From positions 1,979,001 to 2,043,000 of the forward strand of contig NZ_RQHT01000014.1 in NCBI RefSeq assembly GCF_004770905.1: a stretch of DNA of 64,000 nucleotides, read 5' to 3'. The notes under the pieces were generated by a model that saw nothing but the letters and a program-made list of their open reading frames with translations, did not search any database and had not been told where the DNA came from. Position 1 is the stretch's first letter; every line of letters begins with the position of its first letter. Positions 53,344 through 62,340 of this stretch are shown here, one piece after another. This DNA is from Leptospira bandrabouensis. Its GTDB lineage: Bacteria > Spirochaetota > Leptospiria > Leptospirales > Leptospiraceae. The position numbers and the translations under genes are program-made.

Positions 53344-54087
53344 GTGTCCCAATCCCCGGAGTTTATCGTCCGGTGGCAGAACCAGGACGGAGGACTGACA
53401 GAAGGACCTTTAACGGTTTTATGGTCTCTGATTGATAGTTATAAGGTGGATATTTTTGAAGTCTCCCTTTCGCGTATCACATCCGATTTCATTCAATTTT
53501 TGAGAACCAGTCAGTCCTTATCGATTGAACTTACTTCCGAGTTTGCCGTGATGGCATCTCATTTGGTATATTTAAAATCCAAAGCCTTGTTACCGGATCC
53601 CGGTTTTGAGGAAGAAGATTATGACCCACCCCTACCGAAAGAACTAGTCGATAAATTACTCGAACACAAAAAGTTCCAAATGGCCGGACAACGTTTGGCG
53701 GAACTGGACAGGCTGACGGCCGGAATGTTTACCCGGGAAACTAACCAAGTTTTGGATGAAACCGAAGTTTGGTTGGATGTAAGCCTTGTGGATTTAATCT
53801 CCGCATTTAATTCGATATTGGAACAAGAGTCTTCCAATGAAATGGAAGACCTAGTGCCAATCTACGAAGGAGTAAGTCAATACTCCGTTGAGGATAAAAT
53901 GGCCTATTTACAGGGTCTTTTAGAAAAAAACGGGGAAATCCATTTTATGGATTTGTTCGAAACAGAAAAACCGGAAAAAAAAGAAATCGTCGCTGCCTTC
54001 CTTGCCGTATTAGAAGTTGTTAAAATCCGAGTCTGCAAAGTCATCCAACACGCAGTTTTCGGTGAAATCAAAATAGTCAAGGTTTAG
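53344..54087 (+). CDS. scpA: segregation and condensation protein A
   Basis: This is a 247-residue kleisin starting at GTG. FIVRWQNQDGGLTEGPLTVLWSLIDSYKVDIFEVSLSRITSDFIQFLR is the N-terminal domain that binds the Smc neck. ELTSEFAVMASHLVYLKSKALLPDP follows, and the C-terminal winged helix contains FLAVLEVVKIRVCKVIQ. It bridges the Smc heads with ScpB in chromosome organisation. It lies 3 bp after cheY, so transcription from the che operon may run into it. scpB begins 6 bp later. Confidence 0.92.
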   Translation: MSQSPEFIVRWQNQDGGLTEGPLTVLWSLIDSYKVDIFEVSLSRITSDFIQFLRTSQSLSIELTSEFAVMASHLVYLKSKALLPDPGFEEEDYDPPLPKELVDKLLEHKKFQMAGQRLAELDRLTAGMFTRETNQVLDETEVWLDVSLVDLISAFNSILEQESSNEMEDLVPIYEGVSQYSVEDKMAYLQGLLEKNGEIHFMDLFETEKPEKKEIVAAFLAVLEVVKIRVCKVIQHAVFGEIKIVKV

Positions 54088-54093
54088 ATTCAT

Positions 54094-54723
54094 TTGGAAG
54101 AAAGAACGTATACTAAGGGCCTTCTTGAGGCGCTTCTTTTTTTATCTTCAGATCCAATCAAATTGTCTGCGCTTGCCAAGTCTGCTGGGATCGAAAAAAC
54201 GGAAGCCCGGGAACTCCTTGATGAACTCATCCTTGATTACCAAGAAAAAGAAGGCGGTTTTTTGCTCAGAGAAATCGCCGGTGGTTATCAGTTTATCACC
54301 AATCAAAAATACAGCGAAATCTTAGCTCATATCTTTAAAGATAAAAAAAGAGAAACCCTTTCTCGTGGAACCCTAGACACACTTGCCATCATTGCTTACA
54401 AACAACCGATCACTTTGACAGAACTGGATGAAATTCGAGGAGTTTCTTCTCGCGCTATGGTAGCAAGTTTAATGTCTAAAAAATTAGTCAAAGCTGTGGG
54501 ACAAAAGGAAGTTCCGGGTAGACCTACATTGTATGGAACTACCAACGAATTTTTGTTACACTTTGGTCTCAGTAAACTCACAGACCTTCCTACACCTGTG
54601 GAAGTGAAGGAACTTAAATTTGAAGAATTTACGCCTGAATCCATTATTGTGACTGATGAGACTGAAATGAATCCTGATTTTGATACAAGCACACTACCGG
54701 ATGAATTACAAGAAGAGGTTTAA
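54094..54723 (+). CDS. scpB: segregation and condensation protein B
   Basis: This is a 209-residue protein starting at TTG. It has two winged-helix domains: GLLEALLFLSSDPIKLSALAKSAGIEKTEARELLDEL at the N-terminus, and LSRGTLDTLAIIAYKQPITLTELDEIRGVSS with GRPTLYGTTNEFLLHFGL at about 85-160. The C-terminal 45 residues are acidic and probably disordered. The stop codon is immediately followed by the pheA start codon, an unusual close link to amino acid synthesis. Confidence 0.93.
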   Translation: MEERTYTKGLLEALLFLSSDPIKLSALAKSAGIEKTEARELLDELILDYQEKEGGFLLREIAGGYQFITNQKYSEILAHIFKDKKRETLSRGTLDTLAIIAYKQPITLTELDEIRGVSSRAMVASLMSKKLVKAVGQKEVPGRPTLYGTTNEFLLHFGLSKLTDLPTPVEVKELKFEEFTPESIIVTDETEMNPDFDTSTLPDELQEEV

Positions 54724-55815
54724 ATGAGTAGTGCAGAAGAAGAACTAAAAAAACTCCGTGCTGGTATCGATTCATTAGACACAGAAATCATAACACTCAT
54801 TCAAAAACGGGCTGGTTTTGCCCAGGAAATTGGTCGTGTCAAAAAAGAATCAGGTGGTCCTATTTACCGTCCTGATCGTGAAAAAGATGTATATGAAAAA
54901 GTAACAAAATTATCAGGGGGCCCACTTCCTTCTTCTGTGATTCGTGCAATTTACCGAGAGATGATGTCGGGAACTATCGCCTTAGAACACCCGTTAAAGA
55001 TTGGTTTTTTAGGCCCTGAAGGAAGTTTTTCTCATTCTGCACTTCGTTCCAAATTTGGAAGTTCTATTGAAGCAGTTCCTCAAACTTCGATTCCAGATGT
55101 GTTTCGAATGGTGGAAGAGGGGAAATTGGATTACGGAGTGGTTCCTGTAGAAAATTCCACAGAAGGCCAAGTCAGTTCCACTTTGGATATGTTTTTAGAA
55201 ACAGACCTCGTCGTATATTCCGAGTTATACCAAAGAATCTCGTTTTCACTGCTTGGATTTGAAACCGATCTTTCTCTTGTGAAAAAAATCTATGGGATAC
55301 GAATTGGAAACGAACAATGCCGCAATTGGATTTCAGCAAACCTTCCAAATGCAGAAGTTGTGGATACATCTTCTACTGCGATGGCGGCAAAGTTAGTATC
55401 CGAAAGAAAAGACGGCCTTGCCATTGCATCCAAAATAGCTGGTGAAATTTATAATTTAAATGTAATTGCGGAAGGGATTGAAGATTATTCGGGAAACACC
55501 ACTCGGTTTCTTGTGATCGGCAAAACAGAATCCCCTAAAACAAAAGAAGATAAAACTTCGATTGTGTTTTCGATTCCAAACCAAACTGGCTCTTTGTTTG
55601 CAGTTTTAAAAACTTTTAATGATGCTTCGGTTAATTTAACAAAAATTGAATCTAGGCCACTAAAACGTAACTTATGGGAATACCATTTTTTTGTAGATTT
55701 TATTGGTCATAAAGAAGATCCAAAAATTGCTGAACTTCTACAAAAAGTAAAATCACAATGTACTTTGTTTAAACTATTAGGTTCTTATCCAACTGCCGGA
55801 TCTTTTCCTACATGA
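54724..55815 (+). CDS. pheA: bifunctional chorismate mutase / prephenate dehydratase
   Basis: This is a 363-residue P-protein for phenylalanine synthesis. An AroQ-type chorismate mutase domain covers residues 1-90 (LRAGIDSLDTEIITLIQKRAGFAQEIGRVK). The dehydratase domain starts KIGFLGPEGSFSHSAL and contains YGVVPVENSTEGQVSSTLDMF and EDYSGNTTRFLVIGK. A C-terminal ACT domain (SIVFSIPNQTGSLFAVLKTFNDASVNLTKIESRPLK) gives feedback inhibition by phenylalanine. It overlaps tyrA by 4 bp. Confidence 0.95.
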   Translation: MSSAEEELKKLRAGIDSLDTEIITLIQKRAGFAQEIGRVKKESGGPIYRPDREKDVYEKVTKLSGGPLPSSVIRAIYREMMSGTIALEHPLKIGFLGPEGSFSHSALRSKFGSSIEAVPQTSIPDVFRMVEEGKLDYGVVPVENSTEGQVSSTLDMFLETDLVVYSELYQRISFSLLGFETDLSLVKKIYGIRIGNEQCRNWISANLPNAEVVDTSSTAMAAKLVSERKDGLAIASKIAGEIYNLNVIAEGIEDYSGNTTRFLVIGKTESPKTKEDKTSIVFSIPNQTGSLFAVLKTFNDASVNLTKIESRPLKRNLWEYHFFVDFIGHKEDPKIAELLQKVKSQCTLFKLLGSYPTAGSFPT

Positions 55816-56705
55816 ACCTCTCCAGAGTTATGATTTATGGAATGGGCCTTATGGGAGGATCCCTTGCCCTCTCAATTCGCGGGAAATTTCCCGAAACAAA
55901 CATTACGGCAGTGGTTCGTTCCGAAAAAAGTAAACATACAATTCTAAGTAAAAAATTAGCAAACCATGTGGTTTTACAAAGTGAAATGGAATTACCTGAT
56001 TGGTCTAACTATGATTTGGTGGTTTTTAGTACTCCTGTGGAATCCATTTTAAAAATCATTCCTACACTTCCAAAATCTGGAAATACCATTTTTATCGATT
56101 TAGGATCTACCAAAGAAACAACGGTTACGGCTGTGGAATCTTATTACGGGACGCAAACTCACAATTATATTTCTACTCATCCGATGTGTGGTTCAGAACA
56201 AGCTGGTCCTGATGCCGCTGTAGAAAATTTATATGTGGATAAACTTTGTATCTTAACGAAACCAAATTCGGCATCTGGTACAAGTTTGGAATGGGTGCGA
56301 AGTTTTTGGGAAAGGGTTGGATCTTGGACCATAGAGATGGATTCGAAATCACATGATGAAACTTTAGCTTACCTTTCTCATCTTCCTCATGTGGTATCCA
56401 CCATTCTTGTGAATGTGGCAGGTGCCAATTTTAGGACCATGCAAGAAGTGACAGGGATCTCCAAGCCAATTACAGGTGGTGGGTTTCGGGATATGTCAAG
56501 AATTGCTGGATCAAATCCTGAAATGTGGATTTCGATTTTTAAAGAGAATAAAGATTTTTTACGTAAATCGATTGACGATTTTATTTTCCAACTAACAGAG
56601 TTTCGCGATTTATTGAAACCGGATTCACCTTTTGACGAAAATAAAATGCGAAGCCTTTGGGAGTTGGCACAGTCAAATAAAGAAGAAATTCGAAAATCAA
56701 AATGA
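55812..56705 (+). CDS. tyrA: prephenate dehydrogenase
   Basis: This is a 297-residue enzyme of tyrosine synthesis. The Rossmann start is MIYGMGLMGGSLALSIR. The active-site regions are IDLGSTKETT, STHPMCGSEQAGP with the catalytic His, and DETLAYLSHLPHVVS. RDMSRIAGSNPEMW is also typical. There is no ACT or chorismate mutase domain. It overlaps pheA upstream by 4 bp and the NamZ-like gene downstream by 4 bp. Confidence 0.93.
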   Translation: MNLSRVMIYGMGLMGGSLALSIRGKFPETNITAVVRSEKSKHTILSKKLANHVVLQSEMELPDWSNYDLVVFSTPVESILKIIPTLPKSGNTIFIDLGSTKETTVTAVESYYGTQTHNYISTHPMCGSEQAGPDAAVENLYVDKLCILTKPNSASGTSLEWVRSFWERVGSWTIEMDSKSHDETLAYLSHLPHVVSTILVNVAGANFRTMQEVTGISKPITGGGFRDMSRIAGSNPEMWISIFKENKDFLRKSIDDFIFQLTEFRDLLKPDSPFDENKMRSLWELAQSNKEEIRKSK

Positions 56706-57859
56706 AGTTTTTAAAAAACCTAAATAAATTGAGCGGCTGTAAGGCGGCCATTCTTACCAACCAAAGTGCATTTGGTTTTCGTGGAAAATACCATTACCAA
56801 ACCTATTCTGAAATTTTTGATTTAAAAACTATATTTTTGCCGGAACACGGACTGTTTGCCGAGTTACAAGACCAGGTGAGTGGAGATGAACTAAAATATC
56901 TTTTTGGAAATATGCAGATAGTGAATCTATATGGGAAGGAAGAATCAAGTTTAGTCCCACCAAAAGAAAGTTTAAGTAATGTAGATGTGATCATCATTGA
57001 TATTAAAGATGTTGGTTCTAGGTATTATACTTTTTTAACAACAGCCTATTATATTTTATGTGAGGTTTCTCGTTTAAAACAGAAAACAGGAAAAGCTCCA
57101 CTTTTTTTAGTCATCGATTCACCCAATCCGATTGGCAAAAAGATAGAGGGAACTCCTCTGCAAAAAGAATTTGAGTCTTTTGTAGGTGTTACTTCTGTTT
57201 TGCACAGACATGGTCTCACCCCAGGCGGATTATTGTCCTATTATAATGAAACCTTCCAGTTAAAGGTAGATGTGATAGTGGTTCCAGTCGGTGTTATCCA
57301 TCCAAAATCAGTATCAAGTTTTGAATGGGTTCCTCCTTCACCAAATATCCCAACGCAGAATACTTGTTTGGTGTATCCAGGAATGTGTTTATTGGAAGGA
57401 ACCAATTTATCAGAAGGAAGAGGAACAACCAAACCTTTCGAAACCTTTGGAGCACCTTATTTAGTTGGTAAAGCAAAAGAGGAATTGGATAGACGATTGT
57501 CTTCCCACCAATCTGGAAATTTTATTTTACGGAACTTACGATTTTTACCTACATTTCATAAGTATGTTGGTTCCATTTGCGAAGGTTACCAACTCATGGT
57601 ATTAAAACCAAAACAGTTCCATTCTCTTTATTTTATATTATACTTTTTGAAACAAGTAGCAGAGTTATTCCCCAAAGACTTTGATTATTTAAAAGGAGTG
57701 TATGAATTTCGTTCTGATCGCCCAGCGATTGAACTACTTGCCGGTGATTCTACTCTTTTGGACTATTTATATGGCAAAGTCACTGATTCCGATCTAGAAA
57801 TCTATTTGCAAGAATCGGAAAGTCTTTGGACAAGGGCAATAAAACCGTTTCGATACTAA
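56702..57859 (+). CDS. DUF1343 protein, NamZ-like exo-N-acetylmuramidase family
   Basis: This is a 385-residue protein. The family signatures are IFLPEHGLFAELQDQVSGD at about 37-55, IIDIKDVGSRYYTFLTTAYYIL, LDSPNPIG-like VIDSPNPIGKKIEGTPL, and EGTNLSEGRGTTKPFETFGAPYL at about 232-254. NamZ of Bacillus is an exo-beta-N-acetylmuramidase acting on peptidoglycan fragments. Known members are often exported, but this one starts without a signal peptide and so may act in cell-wall recycling in the cytoplasm. It is translationally coupled to tyrA by a 4-bp overlap. Confidence 0.85.
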   Translation: MKFLKNLNKLSGCKAAILTNQSAFGFRGKYHYQTYSEIFDLKTIFLPEHGLFAELQDQVSGDELKYLFGNMQIVNLYGKEESSLVPPKESLSNVDVIIIDIKDVGSRYYTFLTTAYYILCEVSRLKQKTGKAPLFLVIDSPNPIGKKIEGTPLQKEFESFVGVTSVLHRHGLTPGGLLSYYNETFQLKVDVIVVPVGVIHPKSVSSFEWVPPSPNIPTQNTCLVYPGMCLLEGTNLSEGRGTTKPFETFGAPYLVGKAKEELDRRLSSHQSGNFILRNLRFLPTFHKYVGSICEGYQLMVLKPKQFHSLYFILYFLKQVAELFPKDFDYLKGVYEFRSDRPAIELLAGDSTLLDYLYGKVTDSDLEIYLQESESLWTRAIKPFRY

Positions 57860-57913
57860 TTTTTTTAACAAAATGGTGTTGCCGACCGACTAAAGCGTAG
57901 GTATACAATCACC

Positions 57914-58504
57914 ATGACAAGAATGTTTCGAACCATTTTTCTAGTTTCCCTTATGGCAACGCTGCTTACCAACTGCGGTTATAACCGCATCCAAGAGTTG
58001 GATGAAGAAGTGACTGCTTCTTGGGCCGAAGTTCTCAACCAATACAAACGAAGATCTGACTTAGTACCCAATTTGGTTTCTGCAGTCAAAGGATTTGCCA
58101 ACCAAGAAAAAGACATTATGAAAGGAATTGCGGATGCAAGAGCAAAAATTGGATCCATCCAAGCAACTCCTGAACTGGTGAACAATCCTGAAAGTTTAAA
58201 ACAGTTTGACCAAGCACAAGGTCAATTGGGATCTGCATTGTCTAGACTTCTTATGATCCAAGAAAACTATCCACAGTTGAAATCAGACCAACATTTTTCT
58301 GATTTGATGGCTCAGTTGGAAGGAACAGAAAATAGAATTACTGTAGCAAGAAATCGTTTTATCAAAGCAACCAAAGAATATAATGTGTACATCCGTCAGT
58401 TCCCTGCGGTGCTTACTGCAAAAGCCTTTGGTTATGATGCAAAAGCAACCTTCACTGTGGAAGACCAAAAAACAATTGAGAATGCTCCGAAAGTAGAATT
58501 TTAA
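57914..58504 (+). CDS. lemA: LemA-family lipoprotein
   Basis: This is a 196-residue protein. A signal peptide ends in LLTNC, so Cys21 is the likely lipid attachment site. ELDEEVTASWAEVLNQYKRRSDLVPNLVSAVKGFANQEKDIMKGIADARAKIG is the diagnostic LemA helix pair, followed by MIQENYPQLKSDQHFSDLMAQLEGTENRITVARNRF and IRQFPAVLTAKAFGYDAKATF. The role of LemA is poorly known. It is usually an inner-membrane protein; lipidation is common in spirochaetes. The gene stands alone and ends at a terminator. Confidence 0.93.
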   Translation: MTRMFRTIFLVSLMATLLTNCGYNRIQELDEEVTASWAEVLNQYKRRSDLVPNLVSAVKGFANQEKDIMKGIADARAKIGSIQATPELVNNPESLKQFDQAQGQLGSALSRLLMIQENYPQLKSDQHFSDLMAQLEGTENRITVARNRFIKATKEYNVYIRQFPAVLTAKAFGYDAKATFTVEDQKTIENAPKVEF

Positions 58505-58616
58505 TTCAGAAATAAAAGATTAATTGAATATAAAATTCAACGCTTATTACAAATTGGATTCCTACTTAGCGTAACACTTACGTAAAGTGAATCGATAGAA
58601 CTTTCGTTTATGATAC

Positions 58617-58644
58617 AAAGCCGGCAAATACGCCGGCTTTTTTT
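58617..58644 (+). terminator. terminator between lemA and the MBOAT gene
   Basis: The stem AAAGCCGGC/GCCGGCTTT has nine perfect pairs with an AAATAC loop and continues into T-rich sequence. It lies about 110 bp past lemA and just before the convergent MBOAT stop. Confidence 0.88.
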
Positions 58645-58646
58645 AT

Positions 58647-60077
58647 TTAGAACTGGAAGTAGAGGAAAGGACTCGATACGGTCACACTATAGATAATAAA
58701 GGAAGTGATATAGAGTAAAATACAAGATGGAATTAGAAAGTATAAATTATCGGTAATAAATTTAAATCTGTCTTCATCTCGATCTTGTAAAATATCTACT
58801 AAAAATAAAAATGCAACTAAGATCACAAGACTGATACTCATCTGAGGGAACATTCCGGATGCTCCCGTAAAAGCACGTTCTAACATGATATTGGCGATAC
58901 CCATTCCCGTGGATACTTCTGGGGTTGCTTTGGCTCGAAAGAAAAAACAAGATAAAACAAAAATACCAACAGGATAAATTGGTTGGAGAGAACGTGGGAC
59001 TCTGTTCCAGGCATTGCGCATGGATTCAAATTTAAATACGAATTTTTCTACCACCATCATCGTAGAGTGGAGAGTTCCCCAAAATACAAAGGTCCAATCG
59101 GCTCCATGCCAAATTCCTGAAACAAAGGTTGTAATGAATAAATTTACATAAGCCATAATTTCCCCTCTTCTGTTTCCGCCGAGAGTGATGTACACATAGT
59201 CACGTAACCAAGAGCTAAAGGAAATATGCCAACGCCTCCAGAGTTCGCTGAGAGTGCCTGATAAAAAAGGACGATCAAAGTTTTTTGGAATATGGAACCC
59301 AAGGATCCTTGCGGTTCCTATGGCGATGTCAGAGTATCCGGAAAAATCACAATAGATTTGAACTGCAAAAAGAGAAGCTGCTATCCACATCGCAATCCAA
59401 TTGTATTCCATTGGACTTGCGTAAACAGGATCGATCACATAAGAAATAGGATCCGCAATAAAAGTTTTTTTGAAGATTCCCCAGAATAGTTGTTTGAGGC
59501 CTTGTTTTAAGTTTTCTTTGGAAAAGTCTTTGGAATCTAAAAATTGGTGTAGGACATCGCTGGCACGTAAAATCGGACCTGCCACGAGTTGCGGAAAAAA
59601 TGCGAGAAAAAGTCCAAAATGAAAAATGGATTTGGCTCTTTCCACCACACCTTTGTAAACATCAACAGCATAAGACACCGCTTGTAGGGTAAAAAAGCTG
59701 ATTCCCATAGGAAGAAGGATTCCTGATTTTTGCACAAATTCAGGATCACATGGTGTTAATGAAAAAGTTTGGTTCCAAACAGTTATGGAGAAATCCAAAT
59801 ACTTAAATACAAATAGTAAACTTAAATTACTCCAAACGGCAACGTTTAACCAAAAGAGCTTTTTTCCTTTTGAGGAGGCAAATTCCATGTAATCCACAGC
59901 AAGTTTTGTAATCACAAAGGAAAATACGAGGAGTATTAAAAAGGGAATTCGAAAGATTGCATAGAAATACAAGCTAACAATGAATAACCAAAGACCCTGG
60001 AACCTTTTTGGAATCAAAAAATATACAAGGATTACAACAGGTGCAAAAATCAAATAGTGAACAGAATTAAAAAGCAT
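58647..60077 (-). CDS. MBOAT-family O-acyltransferase
   Basis: This is a 476-residue membrane protein with about 11 helices. The MBOAT catalytic region FVSGIWHGADWTFVFWGTLHSTMMVVEKF contains the invariant His. The PQLVAGPILRASDVLHQF stretch and the DYSDIAIGTARILGFHIPKNFDRPFLS-type segment are typical of AlgI/DltB-like acyl transferases that acetylate extracytoplasmic polymers. It is the last gene of a minus-strand set with two SGNH proteins, the expected partner type. It starts 1 bp after the upstream SGNH gene's stop. Confidence 0.9.
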   Translation of the reverse strand: MLFNSVHYLIFAPVVILVYFLIPKRFQGLWLFIVSLYFYAIFRIPFLILLVFSFVITKLAVDYMEFASSKGKKLFWLNVAVWSNLSLLFVFKYLDFSITVWNQTFSLTPCDPEFVQKSGILLPMGISFFTLQAVSYAVDVYKGVVERAKSIFHFGLFLAFFPQLVAGPILRASDVLHQFLDSKDFSKENLKQGLKQLFWGIFKKTFIADPISYVIDPVYASPMEYNWIAMWIAASLFAVQIYCDFSGYSDIAIGTARILGFHIPKNFDRPFLSGTLSELWRRWHISFSSWLRDYVYITLGGNRRGEIMAYVNLFITTFVSGIWHGADWTFVFWGTLHSTMMVVEKFVFKFESMRNAWNRVPRSLQPIYPVGIFVLSCFFFRAKATPEVSTGMGIANIMLERAFTGASGMFPQMSISLVILVAFLFLVDILQDRDEDRFKFITDNLYFLIPSCILLYITSFIIYSVTVSSPFLYFQF

Positions 60078-60078
60078 A

Positions 60079-61317
60079 TTATTTGATTTCCTTTAGGGCC
60101 TCAGCAATTGATTCGGCTGCCCAAAGATTTCCCAGTTTTGTTAGGTGGCCATCGCCAGGAATATAGTAATCTTGAATTCCTGCTTTTTTTGTTTGTCCAT
60201 GTACTGTAAATTCACGGCCGCACATTTTGTCAGTATAAGGTAGAATGTCCAAAGTTTTGATTCCTTTGGAGTCTAAATACCTTTTGGCGCGAATGGCATA
60301 ACCACCGAGCGCATTATATTTTCCCAATTGTCGGCAATACACTTCTTCGATTTGCATGGGAAGGATCACTGGAACAAACTTGTATCCTCTTTCTTTGGAA
60401 AGTGTTATCATTAAATCATAGGCCCTTGTAGTGGTTTCAGGAAGAGGTTCAAGAGAATTCGGATCCACTGGAGTATCAGAACATAACACATTTAAATTTT
60501 GAAGAGGAGTGGGACAAACAAACTCTGTTTGATCTTCGCATTTCTTTTGTTTAACAGGAAGTATAAATGTTTCTCGTAAATATACGAGAGGAGAAGTCGA
60601 AAGTAATTCTGTATCAGCTTTCACTAAGTATTTAGTTTGTGCAAACTTAACTTTGGTTTGTTCATAAGCAAGTTTTAGGGCTTGCAAAAGATAAGAAACT
60701 CTAGTCAGTTCAAATTGAATGCGAAAGTTCTTTTTCCATACAGGGTCATTTTCATGAAGGGCATCGTTTTCATCATCGGGAAGGATACCTTGGGCACGTA
60801 ATTCCTCTGGCATCGTAAAATCATTAGGTGAAATAAAAAACAAAACAGTTTGGATATTGTCAATTTTTGTAGACATATCTTTAAGTCGTTTGTAGGAACC
60901 AAGGGAACCATAAGCATCTACGCCTAAATTCAGTGTTTGGAAACTTAATCCGTTCTCTTCAAATCCACCGAGCCTAGAACAAAATGTATCTTCATCAGAA
61001 ACACCAAATCCCATCACCAAACTATCCCCAAGACAAACAAGTTTCGGTTTTCCTGGAATGGGTTCTTCCTGCCCTCTCAGTCCCAGAGAATTGGTTGTGA
61101 ACTGTCCTTGCCAAAGATCGGCATAGTGACGAACAAAACGACTTTCGTTTGGTTCTAAAGTGACTCCATATTCAGGATGGTAGGCATGCAGAAGTTTGAC
61201 ATCGCGGTAATAACGTAAGGCAGGCGGATTGGAAGCTCGTAAAATCAACTCCAAGGAAAGTAACGCCAACGGGAAAAATAGGACAATGGCTCCCCATCGT
61301 TTCCAGTTTTGAATCAT
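60079..61317 (-). CDS. SGNH/GDSL-type hydrolase, second of two
   Basis: This is a 412-residue protein with an N-terminal membrane anchor (VLFFPLALLSLELIL-like, residues 10-27). Block I is LVCLGDSLVMGFGVSDEDTF with the nucleophile Ser. VLFFISPNDFTMPEEL is near block III, and YYIPGDGHLTKLGNLWAAESIAEAL holds the D-x-x-H pair. A Cys-rich insert (KCEDQTEFVCPTPLQNLNVLC) is unusual. In AlgJ/AlgX- and DltD-like systems such proteins transfer acetyl groups delivered by MBOAT proteins. It is 42 bp after the first SGNH gene. Confidence 0.8.
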   Translation of the reverse strand: MIQNWKRWGAIVLFFPLALLSLELILRASNPPALRYYRDVKLLHAYHPEYGVTLEPNESRFVRHYADLWQGQFTTNSLGLRGQEEPIPGKPKLVCLGDSLVMGFGVSDEDTFCSRLGGFEENGLSFQTLNLGVDAYGSLGSYKRLKDMSTKIDNIQTVLFFISPNDFTMPEELRAQGILPDDENDALHENDPVWKKNFRIQFELTRVSYLLQALKLAYEQTKVKFAQTKYLVKADTELLSTSPLVYLRETFILPVKQKKCEDQTEFVCPTPLQNLNVLCSDTPVDPNSLEPLPETTTRAYDLMITLSKERGYKFVPVILPMQIEEVYCRQLGKYNALGGYAIRAKRYLDSKGIKTLDILPYTDKMCGREFTVHGQTKKAGIQDYYIPGDGHLTKLGNLWAAESIAEALKEIK

Positions 61318-61359
61318 ATCCCTCTAAACTTTAGAATTCATGCTGGGAATCAAGCATTT

Positions 61360-62340
61360 CTAAGGTAAATTTAGGAAGTGCTTGGCTATGGCATCGGCAA
61401 AAAGTTCCGCGAGCGCAGGGCCCGGATGACCATCGCCCGGGATATAAACCGGTTTTCTTTCTTTAAATAATAACTCAGTTTTGGTACGGAGGTCTATCGT
61501 TTTTACTCCCTGTTCGTTAAAGAACTCTTTAGCCATTTCATAATTCCTATCTTTGGTATCGGGGTAACCTTCTTTTGACATCCCCCAACTGAAAAGTATA
61601 GTTAGTTTTTCTTTAGGAACCAATGGGTCGCTAAAAAATTTTCTTAAATTGGAATACGTGATATGATTTTTGGGATAGAGGATTGGCTTACCGTACGAAG
61701 TGTACACATTTGTTTGGGGGGGTGGGAGTAGGATTCGATAGAAATAAGAATTTTTTGCTAGAAAGTAATGAATGGGATAAAGATATCGTTTGATTCCCAC
61801 TTTTTCTCTTTCATCGTCAATGAAGTCGGAAGGATTCCAGATCCAATAAATCTTTTCTGGAAGATTCTCTTGATTTTGGGATTTCAGAGACTCTTTTAGG
61901 ATTTTTAAAACTCCATTAGTTCCGATGGCATCCACGGCAAGTAATCGAGATTCTAATTTGTATTTGGATAATAAATAATAGGTGGGAGTTTCGTTGGTGG
62001 GGAGTCCATAACCCATCGCCATAGAATCTCCGATGAACCAGAGCTTTGCGGATTTTGTTTTCTCGGAGAGAACTCTTTCTCCCAAATCATTGGTTTGGAT
62101 GTCCCAAGTTTTTCCATCTTTTCGAATAAAACTAGCTTTCTGATTGGGACAAAGGCGAATTTCAGAGAAATCATACAAACAATGTAATTGTCTATACCGA
62201 ATTTCATCAGTATCAGCTTTAGATAAGAGTCTAAAACAAACCTCTCCCATTAAAAAAATGAAAAGAGGAGTGATTGTGAATAAAAATATTAGTTTATAGA
62301 ATTTTTTCAATGAGAAGGTAAAAGAAAGAAAGGTTTCCAA
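61360..62340 (-). CDS. SGNH/GDSL-type hydrolase, first of two
   Basis: This is a 326-residue protein with an N-terminal hydrophobic anchor (about residues 10-32). LWFIGDSMAMGYGLPTNETPTYYLL is block I with the Ser, IYWIWNPSDFIDDE is the middle block, and PVYIPGDGHPGPALAELFADAIAKHF supplies the Asp and His. It is a shorter relative of the gene that follows, suggesting an old duplication. The TTG at 62340 overlaps the upstream membrane gene by 47 bp; a TTG at 62310 shortens that to 17 bp. It may act on a cell-surface glycan. Confidence 0.78.
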   Translation of the reverse strand: METFLSFTFSLKKFYKLIFLFTITPLFIFLMGEVCFRLLSKADTDEIRYRQLHCLYDFSEIRLCPNQKASFIRKDGKTWDIQTNDLGERVLSEKTKSAKLWFIGDSMAMGYGLPTNETPTYYLLSKYKLESRLLAVDAIGTNGVLKILKESLKSQNQENLPEKIYWIWNPSDFIDDEREKVGIKRYLYPIHYFLAKNSYFYRILLPPPQTNVYTSYGKPILYPKNHITYSNLRKFFSDPLVPKEKLTILFSWGMSKEGYPDTKDRNYEMAKEFFNEQGVKTIDLRTKTELLFKERKPVYIPGDGHPGPALAELFADAIAKHFLNLP

